Source: CAWFMO01 sp963817065 (GTDB taxonomy: Bacteria > Actinomycetota > Thermoleophilia > Solirubrobacterales > 70-9). From it: 64,000 bases of DNA. Positions 7,423 to 16,140 of this stretch are shown in pieces (position 1 is the stretch's first letter; every line of letters begins with the position of its first letter). A program made the translations under genes and the position numbers. Below the pieces are notes generated by a model that had not been told where the DNA came from, made no database searches, and was given only the letters and a program-made list of their open reading frames with translations. Location of the stretch: the NCBI GenBank assembly GCA_963817065.1, contig CAWFMO010000002.1:186001-250000 (forward strand). The letters run 5' to 3'.

Positions 7423-8283
7423 TTAGGCGATGACGGGGCGCATCTGGCGCAGGCGGCGGACCCGCTCCTCGATCGGAGGATGGGTCGAGAAAAGCTTCGC
7501 GATCCCGCCGCCGCGGAACGGCTTGACGATGTAGAGCGGCTCGGTCGCCTGGTTGACCTCCATCGGGACGGCCTCGGCGCCCTGCTCGAGGCGCAGCAGC
7601 GCGCTCGCGAGTGACTCCGGATTGCCGGTGATCTCGGCGCCGCCGGCGTCGGCGGCGTACTCGCGCTGGCGCGAGACCGCGAGCTGGATCAGCGAGGCGG
7701 CGATCGGCGCGAGCAGGACCATCGCCAGCGAGGCGACGAGGCTGAGCGGCGAGTTGCTGTCGCTGCCGAACCACATGAACATGTACGCGATGTAGGTGAT
7801 CGCGCCGCCGATCGAGGCGGCGACGGTCTGGATCAGGATGTCGCGGTTCTGGATGTGGGTCAGCTCGTGTGCGGCGACGCCGCGGAGCTCGTCCTCGCTG
7901 AGCAGCTCGAGGATCCCCTGGGTGAACGCGACCGACGAGTTCTTGGGGTTGCGGCCGGTCGCGAAGGCGTTCGGCTGCTGCTGGGGGATCACGTGGACGC
8001 GCGGCATCGGCAGCCCGGCGCGCGTCGTCTGCTCCCGGACGATCTGGAACAGCTTCGGCTGCTCGGACTCGGTGACCTCCTTGGCGCCGGCCATCCGCAG
8101 CGCGATCTTGTCGCTGAACCAGTAGGTGATGAAGTTGAAGAACAGCGCCCCGAGCAGGAACAGGAAGGCCATCTCCGGCCCGCCGAGCGCGAATCCGAGC
8201 ACGACCAGCAGGCCGGTGAGCAGGCCGAGCAGAGCCGTCGTCCTGATCATCGCGCTGATGCTGGTCCGTCGAGTCGTCGTCAA
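7423..8283 (-). CDS. htpX: HtpX-like membrane zinc metalloprotease (M48)
   Basis: 286-aa membrane protease of the HtpX family, expected to degrade misfolded membrane proteins. Two transmembrane segments at residues 13-55 precede the zinc site HELTH (H139, E140, H143), with a further EYAADAGG motif supplying the third ligand. Two more hydrophobic segments lie between them. The start is TTG at 8283, supported by an aaggag Shine-Dalgarno about seven bases upstream; the next in-frame ATG would remove eleven residues only. Confidence 0.92.
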   Translation of the reverse strand: MTTTRRTSISAMIRTTALLGLLTGLLVVLGFALGGPEMAFLFLLGALFFNFITYWFSDKIALRMAGAKEVTESEQPKLFQIVREQTTRAGLPMPRVHVIPQQQPNAFATGRNPKNSSVAFTQGILELLSEDELRGVAAHELTHIQNRDILIQTVAASIGGAITYIAYMFMWFGSDSNSPLSLVASLAMVLLAPIAASLIQLAVSRQREYAADAGGAEITGNPESLASALLRLEQGAEAVPMEVNQATEPLYIVKPFRGGGIAKLFSTHPPIEERVRRLRQMRPVIA

Positions 8284-8390
8284 TTCAATCTCCTTGGAAG
8301 TTGTCCGAGGATCATAGCCAGCGGCCTAAGCCGGCCATACACGTCAGCAACGACCGATTCGGCCGGGGTCTGGGATAACCGACCAATCAG

Positions 8391-8399
8391 CTAGGATTT
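8391..8399 (+). promoter_or_regulatory. CTAGGATTT element in front of rrf2-suf operon
   Basis: CTAGGATTT lies eight bases before the rrf2 ATG; TAGGAT inside it could serve as a -10. The same word, inverted, is part of the palindrome upstream of sufB (16054-16080). A shared site for the Rrf2 regulator encoded immediately downstream is the simplest reading, but only one half-site is clear here. Confidence 0.35.
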
Positions 8400-8405
8400 C
8401 TCGCG

Positions 8406-8882
8406 ATGCTGTTTTCAACCAAGGCCGAGTACGGGGTCCGCTTGATGGTCGAGCTGGGCCGCCACGGCGGCGAGACGCCGGTGTCGCTGAGCGCCGTCGC
8501 CAATGCCGAGAACCTGCCGCTGTCCTATCTCGAGCACCTGGTCGCCAAGCTTCGCAAGGCCGGGCTGGTCGAGAGCCAGCGCGGCGCCCACGGCGGCTAC
8601 CGGCTGGCACGGCCGGCGGCGAAGATCGAGATGCTCGAGGTCGTCCAGGCGCTCGAGGGCGCGATCGCGCCGATGGAGTGCTTCCACGACGACCCCGAGG
8701 GCAAGGTCTTGTGTTCGCACGAGTCCGACGGCGACCACGCCTGCGCGACGAAGCTGCTCTGGACCAAGGTCCAGGGCGGCGTCACCAAGGCGCTCGCCGG
8801 AACGACGCTCGCGGAGCTGGTCGAGTTCGCCGCTACCGCGGAGCCCGAGGAGCCGGCAGTCGTCGGCGCCGCCCGGGCGTAA
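8406..8882 (+). CDS. Rrf2 family Fe-S-sensing transcriptional regulator (IscR-like)
   Basis: 158-aa regulator with the Rrf2 winged helix: KAEYGVRLMVELGRH at 6-20, then YLEHLVAKLRKAGLVES and RGAHGGYRLARP. Three cysteines, C92, C103 and C113, occur at the position where IscR binds its cluster. It heads an operon with sufC-sufS-sufU, so it is the likely Fe-S-responsive controller. Many actinobacteria use an ArsR-type SufR in this place. The C-terminal tail is Ala/Glu-rich. No good Shine-Dalgarno is visible. Confidence 0.9.
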   Translation: MLFSTKAEYGVRLMVELGRHGGETPVSLSAVANAENLPLSYLEHLVAKLRKAGLVESQRGAHGGYRLARPAAKIEMLEVVQALEGAIAPMECFHDDPEGKVLCSHESDGDHACATKLLWTKVQGGVTKALAGTTLAELVEFAATAEPEEPAVVGAARA

Positions 8883-8910
8883 GAGAAAACCTTCCAGGAA
8901 ACGGAGACCG

Positions 8911-9675
8911 ATGGCTGACCTCGAGATCAAGAACCTGTACGTGCGCGCCGAGGACAAGGAGATCCTCAAGGGCCTCGACCTCGAGGTCGAGAAGGGGCGC
9001 ATCCACGCCCTGATGGGGCCCAACGGCTCCGGCAAGTCGACGCTCGCGAACGCGATCATGGGCCACCCCGGGCTCGAGGTGACCGAGGGGTCGATCGTCT
9101 TCAAGGGCGAGGACATCACCGAAGCCGCGCCCGAGGAGCGCGCCCGGATGGGCCTCTTCATGGCCTTCCAGTACCCGGTCGCGATCCCCGGCGTCACGGT
9201 CACCAAGCACCTGCGGATGGCGATCAACGCCCAGCGCGAGGCGCGCGGCGAGGACCCGATCAAGCTCAAGGACTTCCGCCAGCAGGCCGAGGCGGCGATG
9301 GAGCTGACCAACATCCCCAAGGACTTCTCGTCGCGCTACCTCAACGACGGCTTCTCGGGCGGCGAGAAGAAGCGCATGGAGATCCTCCAGCTGGCGCTGC
9401 TGCGGCCCGAGATCGCGGTCCTCGACGAGACCGACTCGGGGCTCGACATCGACGCGCTGCGGGTCGTCGCCGACGGGGTCAACAAGTACGCCGGGCCCGA
9501 GATGGGCGTCCTGATCATCACCCACTACCAGCGCATCCTGCACATGGTCGTGCCCGACGTCGTCCACGTGATCTTCGAGGGCCGGATCGTCAAGCAGGGC
9601 GGCCCCGAGCTCGTCACCCAGCTCGAGGAGAAGGGCTACGGCTGGATCCAGGACGAGGTCGCCGCCAAGGCGTGA
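8911..9675 (+). CDS. sufC: Fe-S cluster assembly ATPase SufC
   Basis: 254-aa ABC-type ATPase of the SufBCD scaffold, cytoplasmic. Walker A GPNGSGKST is at residues 36-44, the signature reads FSGGEKKR, and Walker B is IAVLDETDSGLDIDALR, the SufC-specific form. The ATG is preceded by ggaaacggag. It is separated from sufB-sufD by about 6.5 kb, which is unusual, and followed 7 nt later by sufS. Confidence 0.96.
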   Translation: MADLEIKNLYVRAEDKEILKGLDLEVEKGRIHALMGPNGSGKSTLANAIMGHPGLEVTEGSIVFKGEDITEAAPEERARMGLFMAFQYPVAIPGVTVTKHLRMAINAQREARGEDPIKLKDFRQQAEAAMELTNIPKDFSSRYLNDGFSGGEKKRMEILQLALLRPEIAVLDETDSGLDIDALRVVADGVNKYAGPEMGVLIITHYQRILHMVVPDVVHVIFEGRIVKQGGPELVTQLEEKGYGWIQDEVAAKA

Positions 9676-9682
9676 GGATCTG

Positions 9683-10933
9683 ATGGAGCCCACGGCCGCA
9701 GCCAAGCCGCTCGCGATCGAGAAGGTCCGCGCCGCCTTCCCGGCGCTCGAGCGGGAGGTCAACGGGCTGCCGGTCGCGTACCTCGACAGCGGCGCCAGCG
9801 CGCAGCAGTCGCTGGCCTCGATCCAGGCGGTCGACAACTACCAGCGCCGCTACCACTCGAACGTCCACCGCGGCTCGCACACGCTCTCGGCCGAGGCGAC
9901 CGCCGCCTACGAGGGCGCCCGCGCGACCGTCGCCGACCACATCGGCGCCGGCGACCGCCGCGAGGTCGTCTTCGTCCGCAACGCGACCGAGGCGATCAAC
10001 CTCGTCGCCCGAAGCTGGGGCGCCGCGAACGTCGGCGAGGGCGACCGGATCCTGCTTACCGAGATGGAGCACCACTCGAATGTGGTGCCGTGGTACCAGC
10101 TGGCCGAATCCGTCGGCGCCGAGCTCGACTGGGTCCCGGTCGACGAGAACGGAGAGCTCGAGCTCGGCGAGCTCGAGCGGCTGCTCGAGCCCCGGCCGAA
10201 GCTGGTCGCGGTCGCCCACGTCTCGAACGTTCTCGGGACCACCAACCCGCTGGCCGAGATCTCGCGCCTCGCCCACGACGCCGGCGCTTTGGTGCTCGCC
10301 GACGGCGCCCAGGCGGCGCCCAAGTACCGGCTCGACATGGCCGAGCTCGGGGTCGACTTCTACGCCCTGACCGGCCACAAGATGTACGGGCCGACCGGGA
10401 TCGGGGCGCTCTGGGGCCGGCTCGAGCTGCTCGACGCGATGCCGCCCTTCCTCGGCGGCGGATCGATGATCAAGAAGGTGACCAAGGAGAAGATCACCTA
10501 CGCCGACCCGCCGACCCGCTTCGAGGCCGGCACGCCGGCGATCGCGCAGGCGATCGGGCTCGCGGCCGCGGTCCGCTGGCTCGACGGGGTCGGCATCGAC
10601 TCGGTGACCGCCCACGAGCGCGAGGTCGCCGACTACGCGCTCGAGCGCCTCGAAACCGTCGAGGGCCTGACGGTCTTCGGCCCCCCGCGCGGGCCGGAGC
10701 GCGTCGGCCCGGTTTCGTTCGAGCTCGACGGGGTCCACGCCCACGACGTCTCCGAGATCCTCGATCGCCACGCCGTCGCGGTCCGCGCCGGCCACCACTG
10801 CGCCCAGCCGCTGATGGAGAGGCTGGGAGTGCCCGCGACCGCCCGCGCGAGCTTCGGCGTCTACACGACGCGCGAGGAGATCGACCGGCTGGTCGAGGGG
10901 CTCGAGGACGCGAAGCGCGTCTTCAAGGTCTAG
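9683..10933 (+). CDS. sufS: Cysteine desulfurase SufS
   Basis: 416-aa PLP enzyme that mobilises sulfur from cysteine for Fe-S assembly. The PLP lysine is K233 in LTGHKMYGPTG; the persulfide cysteine is C373 in RAGHHCAQPL; the class II signature NVHRGSHTLSAEAT is at residues 60-73. It sits between sufC and the scaffold gene, two bases before the next ATG, so the three are co-translated. Confidence 0.95.
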   Translation: MEPTAAAKPLAIEKVRAAFPALEREVNGLPVAYLDSGASAQQSLASIQAVDNYQRRYHSNVHRGSHTLSAEATAAYEGARATVADHIGAGDRREVVFVRNATEAINLVARSWGAANVGEGDRILLTEMEHHSNVVPWYQLAESVGAELDWVPVDENGELELGELERLLEPRPKLVAVAHVSNVLGTTNPLAEISRLAHDAGALVLADGAQAAPKYRLDMAELGVDFYALTGHKMYGPTGIGALWGRLELLDAMPPFLGGGSMIKKVTKEKITYADPPTRFEAGTPAIAQAIGLAAAVRWLDGVGIDSVTAHEREVADYALERLETVEGLTVFGPPRGPERVGPVSFELDGVHAHDVSEILDRHAVAVRAGHHCAQPLMERLGVPATARASFGVYTTREEIDRLVEGLEDAKRVFKV

Positions 10934-10935
10934 CC

Positions 10936-11361
10936 ATGGACGAGCTCTACCGAGACCAGATCCTCGAGCACTACAAGCGGCCGCGGAACTTCGGCCCGCT
11001 CGAGGACTTCGACCTCGAGTTCGAGGACACCAACCCGTTCTGCGGCGACGAGCAGCACGTGTTCATCAAGCTCGACGAGGACGACAAGGTCGCGGACATC
11101 TCCTTCGAGGGAAAGGGCTGCGCGATCTCGACCGCGGCGACCTCGCTGCTCACCGACGAACTCGAGGGGATGACCCGCGAGGAGCTGATCAGGCTCGACA
11201 AGGACTTCGTCCTCGAGCTGCTCGGGATCGACATCTCGGCGACGAGGATGAAATGCGCTCTGCTCGGCCTCAAGGTCGTCAAGGGCGCCTCGCTCGGCGA
11301 GCCCGTCGACTGGGAGGACGAGGGCGAGCAGGGCGAGCCAACCGAGGCGGCGCAGCTCTAA
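10936..11361 (+). CDS. sufU: SufU/IscU-type scaffold or sulfurtransferase
   Basis: 141-aa IscU-fold protein. The three conserved cysteines are C36 in NPFCGD, C62 in GKGCAIS and C107 in RMKCALLGL, with D38. In Gram-positive SufU this protein is a zinc-dependent sulfur shuttle from SufS. Lys106 before the third cysteine is SufU-like (IscU has His), yet the 45-residue distance between the second and third cysteines matches IscU and lacks the insertion of about 18 residues described for Bacillus SufU. The start is the ATG two bases after the sufS stop. Confidence 0.9.
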   Translation: MDELYRDQILEHYKRPRNFGPLEDFDLEFEDTNPFCGDEQHVFIKLDEDDKVADISFEGKGCAISTAATSLLTDELEGMTREELIRLDKDFVLELLGIDISATRMKCALLGLKVVKGASLGEPVDWEDEGEQGEPTEAAQL

Positions 11362-11383
11362 GCCGGGTAGTCTTGCCGCCGGG

Positions 11384-12844
11384 ATGACCTGGGCGGCTTC
11401 ACCGAGGACGGGAAGGACGATCGCGCTGTTGGCGGCGGCGATCGCGGTGCTCGCCTGCGCGCTCGCGCCTCGGGCCGAGGCCCAGGCGCCGCACAAGGAG
11501 ATCCTCTTCGTCGGCAACAACTGGGAGGGCACCGCCGACGTGATCGAGGTCACGAGCCCCGGCACCGCCGCGGCCCCCGGCACCGGATCGGCCGCCGCGA
11601 CCGCGGGCGCGAAGGCGGCGAAGAAGTGCCGCAAGCGGGCGAAGAAGAAGGGCAAGCCGGGCAAGCGCGCCAAGCGCAAGTGCCGCGCCAAGCGCAAGAA
11701 GGCAACGAAGCGGGCCTCCGCGGCCGAGGTGGCGAGAGCGGCGCGTGCCGACGAGCCGGTCCAGGTCGAGCGGCTCGGGCGCCTCAACATCATTCCCGAC
11801 ATCAACGAGCGCAGCGTGGAGATCCTCTCCAACCCGGTCCGGCTCGCCTACTTCCTGCTCACGAACATCCTGATCGGCGAGGGCCACAACCAGTACGTCG
11901 ACGACATGTACAGCTCCAACGACGGCGAGCTGCTGATCGTCTCGCGGCCGAGTCTCGCCGACGTGGTCGCGATCCGGCTCGCCACCGGCGAAGTCGAGTG
12001 GCGCTTCCCGGTCGCCGGCCAGCGCTCCGACCACATGGCGATCTCCCCCGACGGCCGCCACGTCGCGGTCTCGGCCTCGACCGGCAACGTCGTCCACATC
12101 CTCAACGTCCAGACCGGCGAGGAGTTCGGGCGCTTCCCGTCCGGCGACTCGCCCCACGAGAACACCTACTCGGCCGACGGCAAGCGGATCTACCACGCCA
12201 GCATCGGAACGGTCTACACGCCGCTCGACCTGCCGCTGCTCGACACGACCAAGGGCGCTCGCTACTTCCAGGTCGTCGACGCGCAGACGCTCGAGATCCT
12301 CAAGCGGATCGACATGGGCCAGAAGCTCGAGGAGGCCGGCTACCCGGACATGAGCTCCGCGGTGCGCCCGATGGCGATCACCTCCGACGAGCGCTTCGCC
12401 TACCTCCAGGTCTCGTTCTTCCACGGCATCGTCGAGTACGACCTCGTCAACGACCAGGTGCGACGGGTAATCAACCTGCCCGACCTCACCAACGGGCTGC
12501 CGCGCGAGCTCTACCTGCTCGACTCCGCCCACCACGGGATCGCGATCAACGGCTCCGACGACACGCTCTGCGTCGCGGGCACGATGTCCGACTACGCCGC
12601 GATCGTCTCGCGCGCCGACCCGTCCGACTTCACGCTGCTCGAGGAGGGCGAGAAGTCCTATTGGGCGACGACCAGCGACGACGGCCGCTACTGCTACGTC
12701 TCCTGGAGCGGCACCGACTCGATCTCGGTGATCTCATACGCCTCCCGACGCGAGGTCGGCGAGATCGAGGTCGGCGACCACCCGCAGCGGATCAGGACCG
12801 GGCACCTCTCGGTCGCCGCGCGCGAGGCCTTGACGGGGTCCTAG
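11384..12844 (+). CDS. Secreted YncE-like beta-propeller protein with internal Lys/Arg-rich insert
   Basis: 486-aa exported protein. Residues 10-34 form a signal peptide. Residues 36-55 begin the propeller (EILFVGNNWEGTADVIEV), which is then interrupted by an Ala/Gly linker and a strongly basic stretch at 79-112 with C82 and C100. Propeller repeats follow, for example MAISPDGRHVAVSASTGNV, YSADGKRIYHASIGTVY and MAITSDERFAYLQVSF. It probably binds a ligand or protein outside the cell; no catalytic residues are recognised. It lies directly downstream of sufU but is probably unrelated in function. Confidence 0.82.
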   Translation: MTWAASPRTGRTIALLAAAIAVLACALAPRAEAQAPHKEILFVGNNWEGTADVIEVTSPGTAAAPGTGSAAATAGAKAAKKCRKRAKKKGKPGKRAKRKCRAKRKKATKRASAAEVARAARADEPVQVERLGRLNIIPDINERSVEILSNPVRLAYFLLTNILIGEGHNQYVDDMYSSNDGELLIVSRPSLADVVAIRLATGEVEWRFPVAGQRSDHMAISPDGRHVAVSASTGNVVHILNVQTGEEFGRFPSGDSPHENTYSADGKRIYHASIGTVYTPLDLPLLDTTKGARYFQVVDAQTLEILKRIDMGQKLEEAGYPDMSSAVRPMAITSDERFAYLQVSFFHGIVEYDLVNDQVRRVINLPDLTNGLPRELYLLDSAHHGIAINGSDDTLCVAGTMSDYAAIVSRADPSDFTLLEEGEKSYWATTSDDGRYCYVSWSGTDSISVISYASRREVGEIEVGDHPQRIRTGHLSVAAREALTGS

Positions 12845-12850
12845 GCCCGG

Positions 12851-14665
12851 CTACCAGCCGCCGCCGCCCCCGCCTCCCCCACCGCCGCCTCCGCCGCCCG
12901 AGAACCCTCCGCCGCCGCCGCTCGACGACGACTCGGGGGCGACCTGGGATGAGAACCCGGAGCTGAACTTGCTGCCGTCAAACGAGTCGTGATGGGCGCC
13001 CGCGAAGTAGTAGGAGCTCCAGGTTCCCTCGGCCGCCGCCTGCTTGACCGGCTCGGGGATCCGCCCCGACTCGATCATCCGGTCGGCGGTCCCGAACGCG
13101 ACGCCGAAGATCAGGATCCGCTTCCAGAGCTCGAGCGTCGCGGGGGGGTCGTCCTTGAGCCGGGGGAAGTCCTTGGTCCATTTCTCGAAGGCCTGCCAGC
13201 GCGCGCTGCGCTCGCGGGGCTCGGGAGCGAGCCGCTTGAGCCTGTTGCCGGTCCCGAAGAGCCAGATCGCGGCGGCGGCGATCGGCAGGAACGCGGGCGG
13301 GAACCAGGCGTCCTCGACCGAGCGGTGCGCCAGCACGATCACGCCGAGCAGGACCAGGGTCCCGAGCGTGATCAACCCCCACCGGCCGTTCAGGTCGCGA
13401 TCCCATTCCAGCTTGCCCGCTTCGACGCCGTTGAGCGAGCTCGTCATGCCCTCCCACTTGCCGCGCCAGGTCGAATCGTGCTCGGGGATCCGGTCGCGCA
13501 TCTCGCTCAGTGCAACCGTGTCGGCGCCGATCAGCTCGTCGAAGAAGTCGAGGACCTCCTGCTCGTGTGGCTCGAGCTTCGCCTCTGGGCGCTTGGCGGC
13601 CTTGGTGATCGACATGTCCAGGTCTTCCTTGTCGGTGCTCGTCGCCTTGGTGTCGTAGTAACCGCGCTCGATCAGGTCGAGGAGCGTCGCGAGCACGGTG
13701 TCGTCCGTGTCGTCGCCCTCGTGGGCGAGGGCGTAGGCGAGCGCCGGGCCGGCGTCGTCGGGTGGCTCGGGCAGATGCTCGGGGACGGAGATCGGGTGCT
13801 CACGCGCCATCCGGCGCAGCACGATCAGCGCCGCGAACATCAGAACGAGGAGCGCGAAGCCCAGCGGGTAGGCGTGGTCGGCCAGGAAGCGCTTGGTCTT
13901 GTTCCAGATCGAGTTGTAGTCGTCGTCGTTCTCCTGCTCCTCGTCGAGGATCCCCGGCAAGCCCTCGCCCTCCTTGACCCGGGCGCCGGAAACGCTCTCG
14001 ACGCCGGAGCGCGGGACCGTGACCCGCAGTTCGACCCACTGGTGCTCGGGGACGTCGGACGCCTCCAATCGCGCAACGCCCTCGTCGCGCGACGTCTCGC
14101 CCTCCACTTCACGGGGATGGCCCCAGACGCGATACAGGTTGTTCGACTCCTGGAGCGCCGGATTCTCGAGGTCCGCGCGCAGCTCCGGCAGCTCGTAGTC
14201 CCACTGGTCCCCCCAGACCTTCCAGTTGACGTCGATGACATCGTCGTAGGCGATCGCGGCGTCGGTCACCCGATAGGAGACGGTGAACTCCCTCGTCACG
14301 TCGGTCGCCCCGACGTGCCAGACGATTCGGATCCCGCCGCCCGGTGCTTGCGTCGCGCCGAACTTACCCGGCTCATCGACGCAACCCTCCACGGTGCAAC
14401 CCTCGGGCCGGAACGAGCGGCCGTCCTCGCTGACGCTGATATCGGACATCTCCCAGCCCTCGCCGAGCGGGATGTCCCGATAGGTCGCCTGCCAGGAGCC
14501 CTCGTATTCGACCGTCAGGTCTTCATCGACGATCAGGCTGGAATCCGGGGCGAGCCGGAGGTGGACGTTCGCGTCGGTGACCTTGAGCGTTCTCGCCTGG
14601 GCCGCCGCCGGCACAGCGAGCAGCGCCACCGCGGCGATCGCCCCGGCCAACCGCAGTCGGGTCAC
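12851..14665 (-). CDS. DUF2207 domain membrane protein with Gly-rich C-terminus
   Basis: 604-aa protein. A signal peptide (about residues 1-25) leads into an extracytoplasmic domain beginning LKVTDANVHLRL, typical of DUF2207. Membrane segments lie near residues 275-295 and 425-465. The chain ends in a long polyglycine tail closed by tryptophan. The GTG start overlaps the lemA stop (GTGA). DUF2207 and LemA proteins are frequent neighbours in bacteria; the role of the pair is not established. The polyglycine tail explains the CCG/CCC-rich low-complexity DNA at 12855-12930. Confidence 0.88.
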   Translation of the reverse strand: MTRLRLAGAIAAVALLAVPAAAQARTLKVTDANVHLRLAPDSSLIVDEDLTVEYEGSWQATYRDIPLGEGWEMSDISVSEDGRSFRPEGCTVEGCVDEPGKFGATQAPGGGIRIVWHVGATDVTREFTVSYRVTDAAIAYDDVIDVNWKVWGDQWDYELPELRADLENPALQESNNLYRVWGHPREVEGETSRDEGVARLEASDVPEHQWVELRVTVPRSGVESVSGARVKEGEGLPGILDEEQENDDDYNSIWNKTKRFLADHAYPLGFALLVLMFAALIVLRRMAREHPISVPEHLPEPPDDAGPALAYALAHEGDDTDDTVLATLLDLIERGYYDTKATSTDKEDLDMSITKAAKRPEAKLEPHEQEVLDFFDELIGADTVALSEMRDRIPEHDSTWRGKWEGMTSSLNGVEAGKLEWDRDLNGRWGLITLGTLVLLGVIVLAHRSVEDAWFPPAFLPIAAAAIWLFGTGNRLKRLAPEPRERSARWQAFEKWTKDFPRLKDDPPATLELWKRILIFGVAFGTADRMIESGRIPEPVKQAAAEGTWSSYYFAGAHHDSFDGSKFSSGFSSQVAPESSSSGGGGGFSGGGGGGGGGGGGGGW

Positions 14666-15246
14666 TTCGCGGGGGCGGCGCCGGGGTCCGGCCCGGTGAA
14701 GCTCACGTCGGGCGCGACCTCGACCCCGTCGGGCGCCTCGAAGAACGGCCGCGCATCGAAGTTGAACGCGTTCGCGACCAGGACCGGGGGAAACACCTGG
14801 ATCAGGGTGTTGTAGGTCTCGACCGTGTCGTTGTAGACGCGGCGCGTGATCTGGATCTGGTTCTCGGTCTCGGAGAGCTCGGTCTGCAGCTGCATGAAGT
14901 TCTCGCTCGCCTTGAGCTCCGGGTAGTCCTCGGCGACGACCATGAGCCGCCCGAGCGCCGTGGCGAGGATCCCCTCCGCGGCGGCCTGGGGCGCCGGGCC
15001 CGAGGCCTGCTGCGCCGCGCCGCGCGCCTTGGTCACCTCCTCGAAGGTCTTGTTCTCGTGCCTGGCGTAGCCCTTGACCGCCTCGACCAGGTTCGGGATC
15101 AGGTCGTGCCGCCGCTTAAGCGCGACGTCGATCTGGGAGAAGCTGTTGTCGACGATCTGGCGCTTCGCGACCATCCGGTTGTAGGTCAGCCAGACGAAGA
15201 GGCCGACCAGGACCAGCAGCGCGACGAGAATCAGGACGATGATCAT
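14662..15246 (-). CDS. lemA: LemA family protein
   Basis: 194-aa protein with one N-terminal membrane anchor (residues 1-22) and a helical LemA domain. Recognisable motifs are VDNSFSQIDVALKRRHDLIP (37-56), NLVEAVKGYARHE and RVYNDTVETYN. It overlaps the DUF2207 gene by four bases and so is translated just before it. Molecular function of the family is unclear; an envelope role is usual. Confidence 0.93.
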   Translation of the reverse strand: MIIVLILVALLVLVGLFVWLTYNRMVAKRQIVDNSFSQIDVALKRRHDLIPNLVEAVKGYARHENKTFEEVTKARGAAQQASGPAPQAAAEGILATALGRLMVVAEDYPELKASENFMQLQTELSETENQIQITRRVYNDTVETYNTLIQVFPPVLVANAFNFDARPFFEAPDGVEVAPDVSFTGPDPGAAPAK

Positions 15247-15280
15247 GGCCGGCGCAAGCTACCGCTTCGTGAGCTGGGGT

Positions 15281-15655
15281 TCAGATGCCCATCGCGACCG
15301 GCGAGGTCGCCGGGTCGCAGAAGATGTCGAACTTGCCGCCGAACAGGGCCTTTGCCTGAATCGACGTCGCGTCGCGAACCTGGGTCAGCTTCCACCTGCC
15401 GCTCTCGTTCGTCTTCACGGTGCCGAGCTTGCGCGGGGTGGGCGCGATCTCCTTGACGACCACCTTGCGGTTCTTGGTGCAGGCCGGCGGGCCGGTCACC
15501 TTGCCGGTCGCCAAAGGCACGTTCCCGTTGATGAACAGCTTCGCGCTCACCTGGCTCGATTTGTGGATCGCGTTCTGGCCCTGAGCCGGGATCGCGATCG
15601 CGCCCGTCGCCCCCAGCGCCGCGAGCCCTGCAACCACTGCCCTGCTCCCCTTCAT
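15281..15655 (-). CDS. Small secreted protein of unknown function
   Basis: 124-aa protein with a signal peptide at residues 1-24 (KGSRAVVAGLAALGATGAIA) and a mature part with two cysteines that looks like an all-beta fold (SAKLFINGNVPLATGKVTG, then NESGRWKLTQVRDATSIQAK). The pattern resembles carboxypeptidase-regulatory-like or Ig-like domains, but I do not recognise the family. The start is the ATG at 15655; the frame continues upstream without a better start. It is divergent from the Rieske gene, 49 nt away. Confidence 0.65.
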   Translation of the reverse strand: MKGSRAVVAGLAALGATGAIAIPAQGQNAIHKSSQVSAKLFINGNVPLATGKVTGPPACTKNRKVVVKEIAPTPRKLGTVKTNESGRWKLTQVRDATSIQAKALFGGKFDIFCDPATSPVAMGI

Positions 15656-15704
15656 CTTCAACCCCCGATTGATTTGTTTGCGGATGCGCCAGACTACCGC
15701 CCCG

Positions 15705-16025
15705 ATGCCGGAGACAATCGACGTCTGCCCAGAGAGCGAGCTGCCCGACGGCGAGATGAAGCTCGTCACCGCCGAGGACGGCCGGAAGATCGGGGTCTTC
15801 AACTGCGGCGGTGCCCTGCACGCGATCGAGGACCGCTGCTCGCACGACGACGGGCCGCTCGCCGAGGGCAAGTTCGACCCCTCGAGCTGCACGGTCGAGT
15901 GCCCCCGGCACGGCTCGCTGTTCGACGTCACGACCGGCAAGCCGCGCTCGCTGCCGGCCTACAAGCCGGTCGAGACCTTCCCGGTCACGGTCGAGGACGA
16001 CGTCGTCAGGATCGAGGTTCCGTGA
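15705..16025 (+). CDS. Rieske [2Fe-2S] ferredoxin
   Basis: 106-aa soluble Rieske protein of the oxygenase-ferredoxin/NirD type. The cluster ligands are visible as C-S-H in EDRCSHDDGPL and C-P-R-H in CTVECPRHGSLFDV. It sits 115 nt upstream of sufB; a Rieske-type ferredoxin is a common companion of suf genes in actinobacteria. I took the ATG at 15705 (MPETIDVCPES); in-frame ATGs at 15684 and upstream add a non-conserved stretch. Confidence 0.9.
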   Translation: MPETIDVCPESELPDGEMKLVTAEDGRKIGVFNCGGALHAIEDRCSHDDGPLAEGKFDPSSCTVECPRHGSLFDVTTGKPRSLPAYKPVETFPVTVEDDVVRIEVP

Positions 16026-16054
16026 CCGGATTAGGTCCCAGGCCCGAGTCTCGC

Positions 16055-16080
16055 TAAAATCCTAGTTCGCCGCTAGGAAT
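16055..16080. promoter_or_regulatory. Promoter and palindrome upstream of sufB-sufD
   Basis: A good -10 (TAAAAT, 16055-16060) is followed directly by the inverted repeat TCCTAG-N7-CTAGGA (16060-16078, flanked by A/T). A repressor bound there would block transcription start. The half-site CTAGGATTT recurs before rrf2 at 8391. The Rrf2 regulator is the obvious candidate binder; this is inferred. Confidence 0.5.
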
Positions 16081-16140
16081 AAGGCCCCGGCCACCCCCAC
16101 GGCTAGAGTCGGGTCCAACCCAAACTTCCAGAAAGGCACC

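Noticed and set aside
12851..12930. Possible repeat array of CCG/CCC units
   Set aside because: It encodes the polyglycine tail of the DUF2207 protein, which is common in that family.
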